From: an uncultured Lachnospiraceae bacterium
GTDB lineage: Bacteria > Bacillota > Clostridia > Lachnospirales > Lachnospiraceae
NCBI GenBank assembly: GCA_937877165.1
Contig: CALEFO010000042.1
Span: forward strand, 1-47,017
DNA: 47,017 nt
Reading direction: 5' to 3'
The notes below the pieces were generated by a model, which saw only the letters and a program-made list of their open reading frames with translations, had not been told where the DNA came from and did not search any database. Below are positions 17,688-28,200 of the stretch, piece after piece; the first letter of the stretch is position 1; each line of letters starts with the position of its first letter. Position numbers and translations under genes: made by a program.

Positions 17688-17757
17688 AAAAAGAATCTGC
17701 AGCGGTGCGATTTCGACGACGAAGCGTCACATGAGCACCGCGCAGATTCTTTTTTTA
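17687..17757. terminator. Bidirectional terminator between AraC and GH2 genes
   Basis: AAAAAAGAATCTGC (17687-17700) pairs with GCAGATTCTTTTTT (17742-17755), extended by GCGGTGC/GCACCGC in the stem. It can stop the AraC transcript on the plus strand and the long GH2-containing operon on the minus strand. Confidence 0.9.
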
Positions 17758-17780
17758 CCCAAACTTATTTTCCAAACGCA

Positions 17781-20700
17781 TCAGAACAGCTCAAACCACT
17801 CAAAGTCGAAATGGGAGCCCGGCAGGAACACAAAGGTAAGATCCCACTTGCCGGTCCGCTCCTTCAGCGGAAACTCCTGCACTGCTCCGCCGTCCCTGCC
17901 AAATTCGATGATTTCCTTTTCCTCCGTCGTTCCGTCATAGAACCGCACGTGGATCGTATTGCCAGGAAGGGGCGTACTGCCGCAGATGCGGATTCCGTGC
18001 AGAGGGTGTGCGGCAAAGTCCATGTCCCGGAACAGGAGCGATACGTTGTTGCCGATTTCGCGGACTGCGGTCCCATCCACCCGGAACGAATCTCCGTACA
18101 CACCGTCCGACTCTGCCGCAAACAGCTTCGTCCATGCCTTCTCCAGCTTCTTAAAAGAAAAGCCCTTGATGTGAATCTTCTGGTGAACCCGGATGCTGAA
18201 GGAAGCCAGCCCCTTCAGGCGGTGTGCCAGGTGATAGGTCTCCGGCTGATACACATTCCAGATGCAGGGCTTGCAGTAGATCTCCCTCGCAAGAAGGCTT
18301 GCTCCCTCTTCGCCCGGAACGCCCTCCCAGATTTCAATGGGATACTCGCTTCCGTCCAGGGCGAAAATCGGAATCGTGATCTCATCCGATCCGACCGGCC
18401 CGAAATCCATTCCCGACCAGGTGACTGTGGTCTCTCCGTCTCTTGCGGTCGCAACGCCCTTTTCATTTCCGTTTCCGACTTCACCGATGACGCCGGTGTA
18501 CAGGCTTGCGGAAATAAATCCGTACGGATCCAGATAGGCGGGACCCAGTCCCTCTACTCTGTACTCCACCTGGGAGATGATCCTCACATGATCCGTTCCG
18601 CTCTTCGAGGTTGCACGAAGATGGAAGGCTCCGTCGCCAAGAGCCGTCATCACGACTTCGGCTCCTTTTTGCTCCAGCTTCACAATATTCGTGACAACGC
18701 CATTGTCATCCACGGCAGAGAAAACCACCTCCGGATCCTCCGCATCCTTCGGCGCGATCTCTGCTCTTGCCTTCAAAGCCCTGTGCTCCGGCGTAAAGAT
18801 CTGGCCATCCTCTGCGTGCAGAATCACCTTGCGGACCGGAACCCTGTCCGCTCTTGTAACCGTAAGCTCAATGCCGTTCCCGTCATGCCCTGCTTCTTTG
18901 TTCAAAGAGTACCCGGGTCCCTCCGGATTTTCCATCGAAGGTACGTCTGCCGCCTGTGCCGGATCCTCTTCCACAATTGCAAGAAGCTTTCCGGAGAAAA
19001 GATTCCGCTCGCTTGCCTGATAGCTGTCGTAGTCCGTACTGTCACCGTTATCGAGTCCGAGAAGCCGGCCGCCCTTTACCGAAACTCTCACGCGGTCCGA
19101 AGCATTTTCCACCGGATATCCGTCCGCATCAACCGCGCTGATTTCATAGAAATGCAGCGCTCCGTGTGCATTCTCCACAAGCTCCAGCTCACGAGGTCTC
19201 CAGACGCCTTTGCCGCCCGCATTCCGCTCTCTTTGTGTCTCTTCCCGAACAGCAAAGGCGCTCGTATCTCCAAAAGAGTGCCGGGTCTTTCTTGCGACCT
19301 CCTGACCGTTCTCATAGGCAGCCGCCGTGATTTCTCCCGGCGCATACGTCACATGCCAGTCCGCAATGAGGTGCCTTCCGCTGTGCGGCGCATGGTCCAG
19401 CTTCTGCCTTCCAAGACTCGTTCCGTTGACCCAAAGCTCCACCTCCTCTGCGTTCGAGCAGACGCGAAGGTCGATCTCCTGTCCCGGATTGAAATCCCAA
19501 TACGGGAAGATGTGTACCATCGGATTCTTCTTCACATCGGTCCATGCGGACTGCCACACGTAGTAAGCATCCTTCGGGAATCCTGCCGTATCGATCACAC
19601 CAAGATAAGAATTCTTCGTGTGATACGGAGTCGGCTCACCGATGTAATCAAAGCCGGTCCACAGGAACTGCCCCATGGAAAACTCCAGATCGCGGTCAAT
19701 CGAAGCGCAGTCCTCCATGCTCTTGGCCCCCCAGCTCGTTACCGAATTGCCAAGTGCCGAGCACTGCTCGTCCTCATCGGCAAGGATTCCTGCCTTCAAA
19801 GGAAAATGGTAAATGCCCCGGCTTGCGCAGATGGAGCTCGTCTCCGAGCCGTAGATCACCCAGTCCGGATGCTTCCTGTGGTGCTCCTCATAATACTTCT
19901 CCGAATAGTTGTAGCCGGCAATCTTATACAGATCCGCACAGTGCTGCGCGTTTTCCCACGGCATATAGTTGGAGCCAGTTGTCACTCTGGCATTTTCGCA
20001 GGGATCCAGAGCGCGCACCTCCTCCATCAGAAGCTTCGAGACCTCATACCCGCGCGCATCCGCGTGCTGATCATAGATTTCGTTTCCGATGCTCCAGAGA
20101 ATGACGCACGGATGATTGCGGTCGCGGCAGACGAAGCTCTCTACGTCCCTTGCCTGCCAGTCGTCGAAGAAGCGGGCGTAGTCAAACTGCGTCTTGCTTC
20201 TCTCCCACATATCGAAGGCTTCATCCATCACCATAAGGCCCATTTCATCCGCAATATCAAGTGCCTCTGCCGCAAACGGATTGTGCGAAAAGCGAATGGC
20301 ATTGACGCCCATTTCCTTCTGGATCGCAAATTGTCTGCGCAGCGCATCCGGATGAAAGCCCGTTCCCAGTGCTCCCTGATCCGGATGCTGGCAGGCGCCG
20401 CAAATCTTCACATGCCTGCCGTTCAGGAAAAAGCCCTGATCCGGATCAAAGGACGTCTCACGAAAGCCGATCCGGAGATTCTCCGTCTGAAGCGTCTCGC
20501 CGGTTTTCCGGTTCAGGCACACCTCAAGGCGGTACAGCTTCGGATCGTCAATGTCCCAGGCGCTGATTTCTGCATCCGGACCGAAATGAAGAATCCTGCA
20601 GAGTGCGGTTTCCTCCTGCTCTCCCGGATTCTGCACCTTCTCCATCTCCTCTTTGCTGTTCTTGTCTCCAATGGAAAGGTGCAGCGCGGCAAGCGGCTTT

Positions 20701-21311
20701 TCCTCCGTCACCTGTGCGGGAAGAAGTTCACGTTCTCCGTCATAGAGCCGGATCTCCGGTTCTGCCCCGGTCTCCTCAGAGGGACCGAGAACTCTGGTCT
20801 CCACGCGAAGCTCCCAGCCGCCGTCTTCCGCCTTGTCGGCATGCGCATAGATCCCGCCGTCCGGAATGCACACCTCCTGTGTCTCCATCAGCCACACGTT
20901 GCGGTTGATTCCGGCGCCGGAATACCAGCGGGAGTTCGGATTCCGGAAGGTGACGCTCACCATCAGCTCATTCTCTCCGTCCCGAAGGTTCCCGGTCACC
21001 TCCAGGGAAAAACGGGTGTAGCCATACTTCCACTCGCCGATCTTCGAGCCGTTCAAATAGACGGCACTGTCCATGTAGATGCCGTCAAAAACAAGAAATC
21101 TCCGTTTTCCATCTTTCTTCCCGACGGAAAAGGTTTTCCGGTACCAGCCGGTCCCGTCCCGGTAAAGCTCCCTGCTGTTTCCAATCAGCCAGTCGTGCGG
21201 AATCGCCACCGGAAGAAATTCTCCCGCTTCTTCCGCCCTCCTTGCTTCCTCCAGACCGGTTCCCACCGGCATTTCCAGAAATGTCCAATGATCATTGAAT
21301 AATGTTCTCAT
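17781..21311 (-). CDS. Large GH2 glycoside hydrolase (beta-galactosidase-like)
   Basis: 1176 residues, intracellular. GH2 architecture: sugar-binding jelly roll (1-145, including MDSAVYLNGSKIGEWKYGYT), immunoglobulin-like domain (about 150-290), TIM barrel (about 290-600) with acid/base Glu411 (WSIGNEIYD) and nucleophile Glu490 (YGSETSS), and FSHNPF substrate loop. Domains after 600 include the LWVNGTSLGRQKLD beta-sandwich typical of DUF4982-type extensions and a further C-terminal region ending at FDFEWFELF. GH2 covers beta-galactosidase, beta-glucuronidase and others; the substrate cannot be read from sequence. Last gene of the dehydratase-to-GH2 operon, 18 bases after the esterase gene. 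Ribosome site is weak. Confidence 0.9.
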   Translation of the reverse strand: MRTLFNDHWTFLEMPVGTGLEEARRAEEAGEFLPVAIPHDWLIGNSRELYRDGTGWYRKTFSVGKKDGKRRFLVFDGIYMDSAVYLNGSKIGEWKYGYTRFSLEVTGNLRDGENELMVSVTFRNPNSRWYSGAGINRNVWLMETQEVCIPDGGIYAHADKAEDGGWELRVETRVLGPSEETGAEPEIRLYDGERELLPAQVTEEKPLAALHLSIGDKNSKEEMEKVQNPGEQEETALCRILHFGPDAEISAWDIDDPKLYRLEVCLNRKTGETLQTENLRIGFRETSFDPDQGFFLNGRHVKICGACQHPDQGALGTGFHPDALRRQFAIQKEMGVNAIRFSHNPFAAEALDIADEMGLMVMDEAFDMWERSKTQFDYARFFDDWQARDVESFVCRDRNHPCVILWSIGNEIYDQHADARGYEVSKLLMEEVRALDPCENARVTTGSNYMPWENAQHCADLYKIAGYNYSEKYYEEHHRKHPDWVIYGSETSSICASRGIYHFPLKAGILADEDEQCSALGNSVTSWGAKSMEDCASIDRDLEFSMGQFLWTGFDYIGEPTPYHTKNSYLGVIDTAGFPKDAYYVWQSAWTDVKKNPMVHIFPYWDFNPGQEIDLRVCSNAEEVELWVNGTSLGRQKLDHAPHSGRHLIADWHVTYAPGEITAAAYENGQEVARKTRHSFGDTSAFAVREETQRERNAGGKGVWRPRELELVENAHGALHFYEISAVDADGYPVENASDRVRVSVKGGRLLGLDNGDSTDYDSYQASERNLFSGKLLAIVEEDPAQAADVPSMENPEGPGYSLNKEAGHDGNGIELTVTRADRVPVRKVILHAEDGQIFTPEHRALKARAEIAPKDAEDPEVVFSAVDDNGVVTNIVKLEQKGAEVVMTALGDGAFHLRATSKSGTDHVRIISQVEYRVEGLGPAYLDPYGFISASLYTGVIGEVGNGNEKGVATARDGETTVTWSGMDFGPVGSDEITIPIFALDGSEYPIEIWEGVPGEEGASLLAREIYCKPCIWNVYQPETYHLAHRLKGLASFSIRVHQKIHIKGFSFKKLEKAWTKLFAAESDGVYGDSFRVDGTAVREIGNNVSLLFRDMDFAAHPLHGIRICGSTPLPGNTIHVRFYDGTTEEKEIIEFGRDGGAVQEFPLKERTGKWDLTFVFLPGSHFDFEWFELF

Positions 21312-21329
21312 AAATCCGCTTTGTCCCTT

Positions 21330-23462
21330 TTATACTCCGCATTCTGTCCTTTCGTCCCGGCTTTTCTCTACCAAAAGCTCAAACGGGCTCATCGGAAGTC
21401 CTGCGCCGTTGTAAATCATCGCACCGTGCATCACATTGTGATATGCGTACCGGACAGAAACCGGAGGCTCCTTCACAGACGGGCACCAAAACAGAAGTGC
21501 CGCACTGCCATCCCGGGTGTTTTTCTCCGTCCCGGGAGCCTTTTCCAGAAGAACCCTTGCCTGATGCGCGGTGCCATCCGCCAGAATGACCTCCGCGTCC
21601 CGAATAACGCTCCCCTTCTCCAGAGAATCTGCAAAAAGGCCTTCCGCATGAGAGAGCACAACTCTTACACAAACGCCGCTCTCCGATTTCCATTCCCTTG
21701 TTGGTTCCGATTCCTCCGGAAGCCTCCGGCTGATTTCCTTACAAAAGCGCCCAGACAGCGTTACGCCTTCTGTGCCTTTGCCTTCCGATTCCGCGGCGAG
21801 CTCCGCCCGCAATGGCACCGGTCCCGTGCACTCGCATTCTCTGCCATAAAGATCATGCGCCGCAAGAAGCGCCAGCCTGCGCCCGATCTCCATTTTCCCA
21901 TGCGGATGAAGATCATTGTCCTCACCAAGATCCATCGTGACCGCCATCCCGGCGTGCGGAATCTCTGCCAGCGCCTTTCTTTGTTTCTCGCGAAGCTCCG
22001 GCCACTGCACATCCTGATCCAGATCCACATCATAGTTCGGGAGCTGTACATAATAAAAGGGAAGCGTCTCTTTTCCCCAGAGCTTCCGGTAGCCTTCGAC
22101 GTACCGCTTCATGAGGTCCAGATAGTCGTAGGGCTGATGCGTGTTGGCCTCGCCCTGATACCAGACAATGCCCTCCACCGGCACATGGAAGCACGGTGCC
22201 GCTGTTCCATTGAACAGGCCGGTTGCCTTCCAGTTGACAAAATCCGTCGGCGGAATTTTCCCGCAGGATGCCCCGATCCGGTAAAACCAGCTTCCCTGAA
22301 GATCAACGACGCCCTGATCATTATAGAGAAAGTATCCCTTGCCCGGTGTAAAACGCCCTTCGCCATTCTCCACGACAAGACGGATCGTGATGGTATTGCT
22401 CCCGGCGCGGAGAATCCCCTCCGGCACCCGGTACTTGCGCGGCGGATACTGATATCCCGTCTCGCCGACCTTGACGCCGTTGACGTAGGTATCATCGGAA
22501 TCCACGATCGTGCCAAGCCAAAGTCCTGCGCTCTTTCCCGCCATCGAAGACGGTATCGTAAACTCCCTGGTCAGCCAGACGCTTCCGACAAAGCCGGAAA
22601 GCTCTGTATCGCGGAAAAAGACGGGAATCCCGATGCGCGTCCCCGCGCTCCGGATTGCCTCAGCGTCCTTCTCCCAGGCATTCTTCCTTCCCGCATCCTC
22701 TGAGGAAAGCTCCTCCTTCCAGGCAGCAGGCTCTGTCTCATTCCGGCGGATGACTTTTGCAAGGAACGCATCATCCGCATAGCGGTCCGCCTCCTCAAGG
22801 AGCCCCCGGTAATCCTCATTTCCTTCCAGCATTTCCCGGGAAAGCCACGAGGTAATCCGGGAGCCGCCGAGGGATGCCTGAATGAATCCCACCGGGATTC
22901 CTGTCATCTCCCGCAGCGCCCTTGCAAAAAAATACCCCGTCGCGGAAAAACGAAGAATCGTATTCTGCTCCGCCTTCTTCCACTCCCCGCTAAGAGGCTC
23001 CTCGAGCGGTCCGTGGTAATCCGCGTTCTCCGTGATCCGGAAGGTCCGAAGTCCGTCGTCCGCACAGTCTCGCACCACCTCGGGATAGGAATCACAGCAG
23101 CGCTCCATGTCCACATCAATGTTGGACTGGCCGGATACATACCAGACGGCACCGATCAGAAGATCCCGGATAACCAGAAGTTCCTCTTTTCCTTCCACAT
23201 GAAGCTCATAAGGGCCTCCCGGCGGAAGCGGATCCAGCTTCAGGGAAAATCTGCCGTCCTCGGATACTACAGTCTCCTTCGGACCCAAAAGCGGAGCCTC
23301 CCCTTGCCCTTCTTTCTTCTCTTCGCCGCCAAAAGAAGCGTTTCCATTCTGTTTCAGAAAGGCCCGGATGCGGCATCCCGGCGTTCCCCATCCCCAGACC
23401 AGAATCGGCTCATCCTTCTGAAGAACCGCCCCGTCCGACAGAAATCTTGATAATCGAAGCAT
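21330..23462 (-). CDS. SGNH carbohydrate acetylesterase (sialate O-acetylesterase/CE20-like)
   Basis: 710 residues. SASA/DUF303-type esterase with the block I serine in YVSGQSN (Ser113), the LGGSRITSW oxyanion region (198-206), WYQGEANTHQPYDY (434-447) and the C-terminal DLHPHGK catalytic Asp/His stretch (517-523). A jelly-roll-like insertion (about 285-395, GLWLGTIVDSDDTYVNGVKVG) splits the catalytic domain, as described for CE20-like xylan/mannan acetylesterases. No signal peptide. Role inferred: removal of acetyl groups from imported xylo-oligosaccharides before the glycosidases act. GAGGT precedes the ATG but lies inside a small CCTC-agt-GAGG hairpin. Encoded between GH43 and GH2. Confidence 0.85.
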   Translation of the reverse strand: MLRLSRFLSDGAVLQKDEPILVWGWGTPGCRIRAFLKQNGNASFGGEEKKEGQGEAPLLGPKETVVSEDGRFSLKLDPLPPGGPYELHVEGKEELLVIRDLLIGAVWYVSGQSNIDVDMERCCDSYPEVVRDCADDGLRTFRITENADYHGPLEEPLSGEWKKAEQNTILRFSATGYFFARALREMTGIPVGFIQASLGGSRITSWLSREMLEGNEDYRGLLEEADRYADDAFLAKVIRRNETEPAAWKEELSSEDAGRKNAWEKDAEAIRSAGTRIGIPVFFRDTELSGFVGSVWLTREFTIPSSMAGKSAGLWLGTIVDSDDTYVNGVKVGETGYQYPPRKYRVPEGILRAGSNTITIRLVVENGEGRFTPGKGYFLYNDQGVVDLQGSWFYRIGASCGKIPPTDFVNWKATGLFNGTAAPCFHVPVEGIVWYQGEANTHQPYDYLDLMKRYVEGYRKLWGKETLPFYYVQLPNYDVDLDQDVQWPELREKQRKALAEIPHAGMAVTMDLGEDNDLHPHGKMEIGRRLALLAAHDLYGRECECTGPVPLRAELAAESEGKGTEGVTLSGRFCKEISRRLPEESEPTREWKSESGVCVRVVLSHAEGLFADSLEKGSVIRDAEVILADGTAHQARVLLEKAPGTEKNTRDGSAALLFWCPSVKEPPVSVRYAYHNVMHGAMIYNGAGLPMSPFELLVEKSRDERTECGV

Positions 23463-23528
23463 TTTGATACCTCACTGAGGCAAAATTTTGCCAAATGCAG
23501 CCGGTGCGTCAACCGGTGCTGCCGTTTT
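23463..23528. repeat. Hairpins between GH43 and esterase genes
   Basis: CCTC-act-GAGG (23471-23481), GGCAAAATTTTGCC palindrome (23480-23493) and ACCGG/CCGGT-type repeats (about 23500-23520). The first encloses the esterase ribosome binding site. A nearly identical leader precedes the epimerase gene at 37221. Confidence 0.5.
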
Positions 23529-25184
23529 TCAGATTCTTCCGCCTGCGTAGCAGAACCAGTCAAAATCCGCGTGGTTGTCACTGTCCGTGTGGCAGGAGCT
23601 TGCGTACATGCCGATGTAAGCTCCGGTGAAGCCCTCGTTGACGTTAGAGCTCAAAAGCTCTGCCGGAAGCTTTTCTGCCACCATGACACGAATTCCCTTC
23701 CTGTTTCCTTCTGCAATCTCGTACCAGAAATCATAGGTCTCATTGCGGCAGGTCGTGCCGAGGAGGATGCTTCCCTTCGCATTTATCTCTTCGGCATTCA
23801 GCGCAAGCTCACGGATCACCGAATGAACGCCGTCCTCGGCCTTTGCAAGGCGGACAACCTGCTGCCCTTCTTCGTTTCGGCCGACCGTCAGAAGATAGCT
23901 GTAACGGTCGTCCTGAAGAAGGACCAGGCCCGCCTCTTCCTTGCTGCTTTCCGGGCAGAACTCCAGCCTCGCCGACGCCTCAAAGGTGTGGTGCTGCTGA
24001 CGGCGCACGACGCAGGCAGGCTGCTCCGTATGCCAGCGGTCTAAGCGGTCCTTCTTCCAGAGAGTCGCAGGAAGAAGAGACAGGCGAAGGAAGCCTTCCC
24101 GCTCCGTCAGAGAATAAAAATCACTCTTCGGTGCCAGAATGGTGTTCCAGCGAAGATCCAGCGTCTTCTCCTCAAAGGAGTCCCGCACCTCCTGCTCCAT
24201 GGGATCCACGCCGGCCGGAACAAACTCCGGAAGAAGCGGCTTTCTCTCCGTACTGTGCACGATGCCGTCCTCTGTGTCAAGAAGCGGCCAGCCGTCCTTC
24301 TCCCAGTGGAAGGGAACCAGGAAGGTCTCGCGACCCGTGTTGAACTGGAAATCGCCGTAGGGACGGACGGCAAGAAGAACCATCCACCACTCGCCGTTTT
24401 GCGTCTGCACGATGTCGGCATGTCCGGTCACGGAAATTTCTCTGGCAAGGGGAAGATGCCGATGCGTTACAATGGGATTCCGCGGGCAGATTTCATAGTC
24501 GCCGTCCACCTTCCTTGCTCTTGCCATCATCACACAGTGATTGGAGAAGGTCCCGCCCTCCGCAACGATCAGATAATACCAGCCTCCGATCCGATACAGG
24601 TGCGGCGCCTCGATCCACTTGCTCGCCGTGCGTGCGCCGTCCCAGATGACCTTGCGCTCTCCGATGAACTGAAACGTCTCCGGATCGAGCTCACACAGAT
24701 AGATGCCGTGATGGCCCTCGTACTTCGGATTCTTCTGAATGAAGTTGCCCGCATACCACATCCGTCCGTCCTCATCGAAGAAGACGGTCGGGTCGATGCC
24801 GTCCGCCCCCTTGATAAAAACAGGGTCGCTCCACGGTCCCGCAGGATCCTTCGCCGTCAGGATATAGTTGTCGCGGTTCACCTCACGCCCCTCGGACACG
24901 AAGGTGTTGATCAGATAAAAGGTTCCCTCATGGTACCGGATCGTCGGAGCCCACAGTCCAAGGCTCGCCTCGCAGTTTTTGTAGTCCAGCTGATCCCTCC
25001 GGTGAATGCCGTGACCGATCTGCTCCCAGTGGATCAGATCCCTGCTGTGAAAAATCGGAATTCCCGGATAGTAGTTGAATGACGAGGTCGCCATATAATA
25101 ATCGTCTCCGACCCTGCAGATGGACGGATCCGGATAAAAGCCCGAAAGAATCGGATTGTGAAATGTTTCGCTGTTTCTCATCAT
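23529..25184 (-). CDS. xynB: GH43 beta-xylosidase (XynB type)
   Basis: 551 residues, intracellular. Five-bladed propeller of GH43 with catalytic base Asp19 (FYPDPS), pKa modulator Asp131 (GIDPTVFF) and acid Glu192 (KWIEAPHLYR). The C-terminal beta-sandwich (about 330-545) matches the XynB/XylA two-domain subfamily of about 530-550 residues. Expected reaction: release of xylose from the non-reducing end of xylo-oligosaccharides, possibly with arabinosidase side activity. AAAGGAA precedes two consecutive ATG codons, the first taken as start. It is 81 bases downstream of the GH115 gene in the same operon. Confidence 0.95.
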   Translation of the reverse strand: MMRNSETFHNPILSGFYPDPSICRVGDDYYMATSSFNYYPGIPIFHSRDLIHWEQIGHGIHRRDQLDYKNCEASLGLWAPTIRYHEGTFYLINTFVSEGREVNRDNYILTAKDPAGPWSDPVFIKGADGIDPTVFFDEDGRMWYAGNFIQKNPKYEGHHGIYLCELDPETFQFIGERKVIWDGARTASKWIEAPHLYRIGGWYYLIVAEGGTFSNHCVMMARARKVDGDYEICPRNPIVTHRHLPLAREISVTGHADIVQTQNGEWWMVLLAVRPYGDFQFNTGRETFLVPFHWEKDGWPLLDTEDGIVHSTERKPLLPEFVPAGVDPMEQEVRDSFEEKTLDLRWNTILAPKSDFYSLTEREGFLRLSLLPATLWKKDRLDRWHTEQPACVVRRQQHHTFEASARLEFCPESSKEEAGLVLLQDDRYSYLLTVGRNEEGQQVVRLAKAEDGVHSVIRELALNAEEINAKGSILLGTTCRNETYDFWYEIAEGNRKGIRVMVAEKLPAELLSSNVNEGFTGAYIGMYASSCHTDSDNHADFDWFCYAGGRI

Positions 25185-25265
25185 GTTCCTTTCTGCTGCT
25201 GTATTCTGTGACAGTTCTCTCTGCTCTTTTTGGCTGATGGCTTCCCAGCAGGGCAGGAAGCTGCT

Positions 25266-28200
25266 TCAGTGCGCCGCCTTTGCGGGCCCAAGGTAGGACT
25301 CCGGCACCCTCTTTCCTGCGGGATATAGGTAAACTCTCTCCGGGATCACGCCGGCCTCTCTTGCAAGGAGCATCAGGGTGTATTCCCCCCTTTCCAGATG
25401 AAGCAGAGCCTTTGCCCTCCGCTCCTGGTCAAGAACCGCTCTGCACCAGTCCGCATTGGACGGCGAGCCGACGGTCCGCTCCGCGCGAACGAGCGTGATC
25501 TCCTCCTGCTGCATTCGAGGAATCTGCCCGGGCGCTTCCTGTCTCCCCGGGTCTTCGCACGGCTTCCCTTCGTCAGCCTCTTTTCTCACCAGAACGCCGA
25601 GCGTAAGCGGTTTTACGAACTCCAGCGGGTTGGACGGCGCGGCAAGCACCTCTGCCGCGTAGTCTCCCTCTTCTCCAATCCGGAAGGAGCAGGCAATCGC
25701 GGGAGCGTCCAGGTCGCCTTTCGAAAACCTCTCTGTGTCCGGAAAGACCTTCCAGCCGGAGCCATATTTTCCATAAGAGGGAAGATATTCCCAGGAGGCA
25801 CCCTCTTTTGCAGGGCGCTCCCCTGCAGAATACAATCCCATTCCCGACAGGCTTTCCTTCGGCACCGGCTTAAAATCTCCGGCTTCCAGAATAATCACGC
25901 CGTTTCTTCCCTGGCCCGGCAGGGCGGTCCTTTGGCCTCTTGCCGTCACGACGACATCCACAACGGTCTCATCGCTTCCCGCGATTTCCACCACAGCGGA
26001 CACCTCTCCGGGATCCTCGTTTCCATCCTGGATCCGTTCCCGATGGACCCGGAGAAGGACGCAGGCAAGCTCCGCCGTCTGAAGAATCCTCTTTCCGCAG
26101 TCCGCTTCCAGCCACTCCGGAAGATTCCGGATTTCAAAGGACAGCTCTCCTGTTCCGTTGTTGGAGACCTCCAGAAGGACCTCCTTGTTGTCCTCATAGC
26201 GGAAATCATCCGCCTGGATGCTCTCATGCGCTCCGTAAATCCGGACCGCCGTCTCATCCTCATCCGCCCGTGAAACGCAGAGAATCGGATCCTCCGCAGG
26301 CTCCAGCTCCATGGTCACCGGATAGTGCCTCCCGAAATCATTCCACTGCGTAAAGCCGATGTGGTGCGGCTTCTCCATGCCAGACCACTTGCCGCGAAGG
26401 AACCTCGCCCATTCCCTGGAGAGCTCCTTGTCCTTTTGAAGGCAGGCTCTTACCTCTCCTGCCCAGAAATTGGCTGCCGGCCGCCCCTGCCCCGCATAGC
26501 GGTGATTTTTTCCTTCGCACAGATACAGGCGCACCAGATTGCAGAGCGCCCCGGCAGGCCAGCCGATCATGCTGTAATATCCTGCAAAGACGCTTCCCTC
26601 TTCTTCGCCTTTGACCGAAAGCTCCCGGAGAATTTTCTGATTTTTCTTCTCCAGCGCCCCGGTGAGCGCCAGCATGCGGTCGCTCTCCAGCTCATGGCCC
26701 GCGTGGTAAATGCCTGCGTGAAGAGACTCCGGTCTTCTTAGCGCCGCAAGGTGCAGATATCCCGTCAGAACCTCTTCCATTTCCTTCTGAAGCTCCCGGC
26801 TCATTTCCGGCAGCTCCTCCGGGAAGTTTCTCCGGATCAGGTGACCGGAATAGCCGCCCTCCCCTTCCGAAGGCTCTCTGCTCCACCTCGCAAAATCATA
26901 GGCAAGGTCCATGAAATACTGAAGCGGCACCTCATGAAATTTCACATCGCCCACATTGACGATCCAGAGCCTTCGGACGCCGTAGTCCCACGCCTCACAC
27001 ATCTGCTCCCGGATCTGGGAAAACGGCGTGGAATCAATCCACTCATAGGAAACAGGGCCGCCGTGATAGTCCAGATGGTAGTACATGCCGTAGCCGCCCT
27101 CGTGCTCCCGCATCTTCTTCGTGGGAAGTGTCCGAAGGTGTCCGAAATTATCGTCGCTGAGCATGCAGATGACGCCGTTTAAGCCGTCCCACCGGTACAG
27201 ACCCTCGATTTCCTCATTGCCGTAGTAGTACTCCTCCACTTCCTTGTAAACTGCGAGCATCTGCGGCGCATTTTCGCGGATTTGTCCCTGCTGCTCCAAA
27301 TTGCGGATGAGGCCCCGCTGCGCAGAAATGATCTCCTTTAAGAGAGCAACATTGTCCTTTACCGGACTGTTCTCCCCGAGAAGAGCCGAGTCGCGCTCGC
27401 CCCGCATGCCGATCGTGATCATGTTCTCATAATGGCCGCGGCTTTTCAGTGCATCCCCCCAGTAGTGGAGAAGCCCTTTCCGATTCGTGCGGAAATCCCA
27501 CGCGTTCCCGTAAACGGAATCCTCTCCCCGCACCTTGTCCCATTCCTCGCTCGCGCGAAGGCAGGGCTCATGATGGGAGAAGCTCCAGATCACGCCGTAT
27601 TCATCGGCGAGCTCCATGTCGGCCTCTCCCGGGCCGTCCAGCGGGAAGGAGCTCGTCCACATGGCGGGCCACAGGTAATTGCCCTTCATCCGGAGAAGAA
27701 GCTCGAACACGCAGTCATAAAGCGAGGCGTTGAAGCCTCCGAAATGCTCCATGCACCAGCTGCCGAAGGCCGGCCATTCGTCATTGATGAAAAAGCCGCG
27801 GTACTCCACCGAGGGCTCCTTCGAAATGAAATCCAGCCGTCCGTCCAGAACAAGCTCCTTCCGGTGCACCGCCGGTGCGTCTCCCCAGAAGGTAAGGGGC
27901 GTCACGCCAATGGATTCCGAAAGAGAAAACAGGCCATAAATCGTTCCCCGCTTGTCGCTTCCGAGAATGAGGAGCACATCCTGTTCCTCCAAAGCCGCCG
28001 CTTCCCCTGCCGCGCCACAAGGCGTTTTCGTCCCCGCGTCGTTTTCCCTTTCCCTGCCACCGATGCCATTTTCCTTTCCCCTGCAAGCAGAGTGTCCGGG
28101 AAGAAACACGCGCAGATACGACTCGCGTTTTCCGCGGATTCTCTCCGGCAGCTCACGGGAAAGACGCCCGGTCCGGATCAGGTCCTCCGTCAGAGGACTT

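Noticed and set aside
17811..21302. Very long plus-strand open frame antisense to the GH2 gene (and similar ones opposite GH67, GH115, the solute-binding protein and GH3)
   Set aside because: The GC-rich coding DNA has few stops on the opposite strand. The antisense translations show no family motif or ribosome site and mirror well-supported enzymes.
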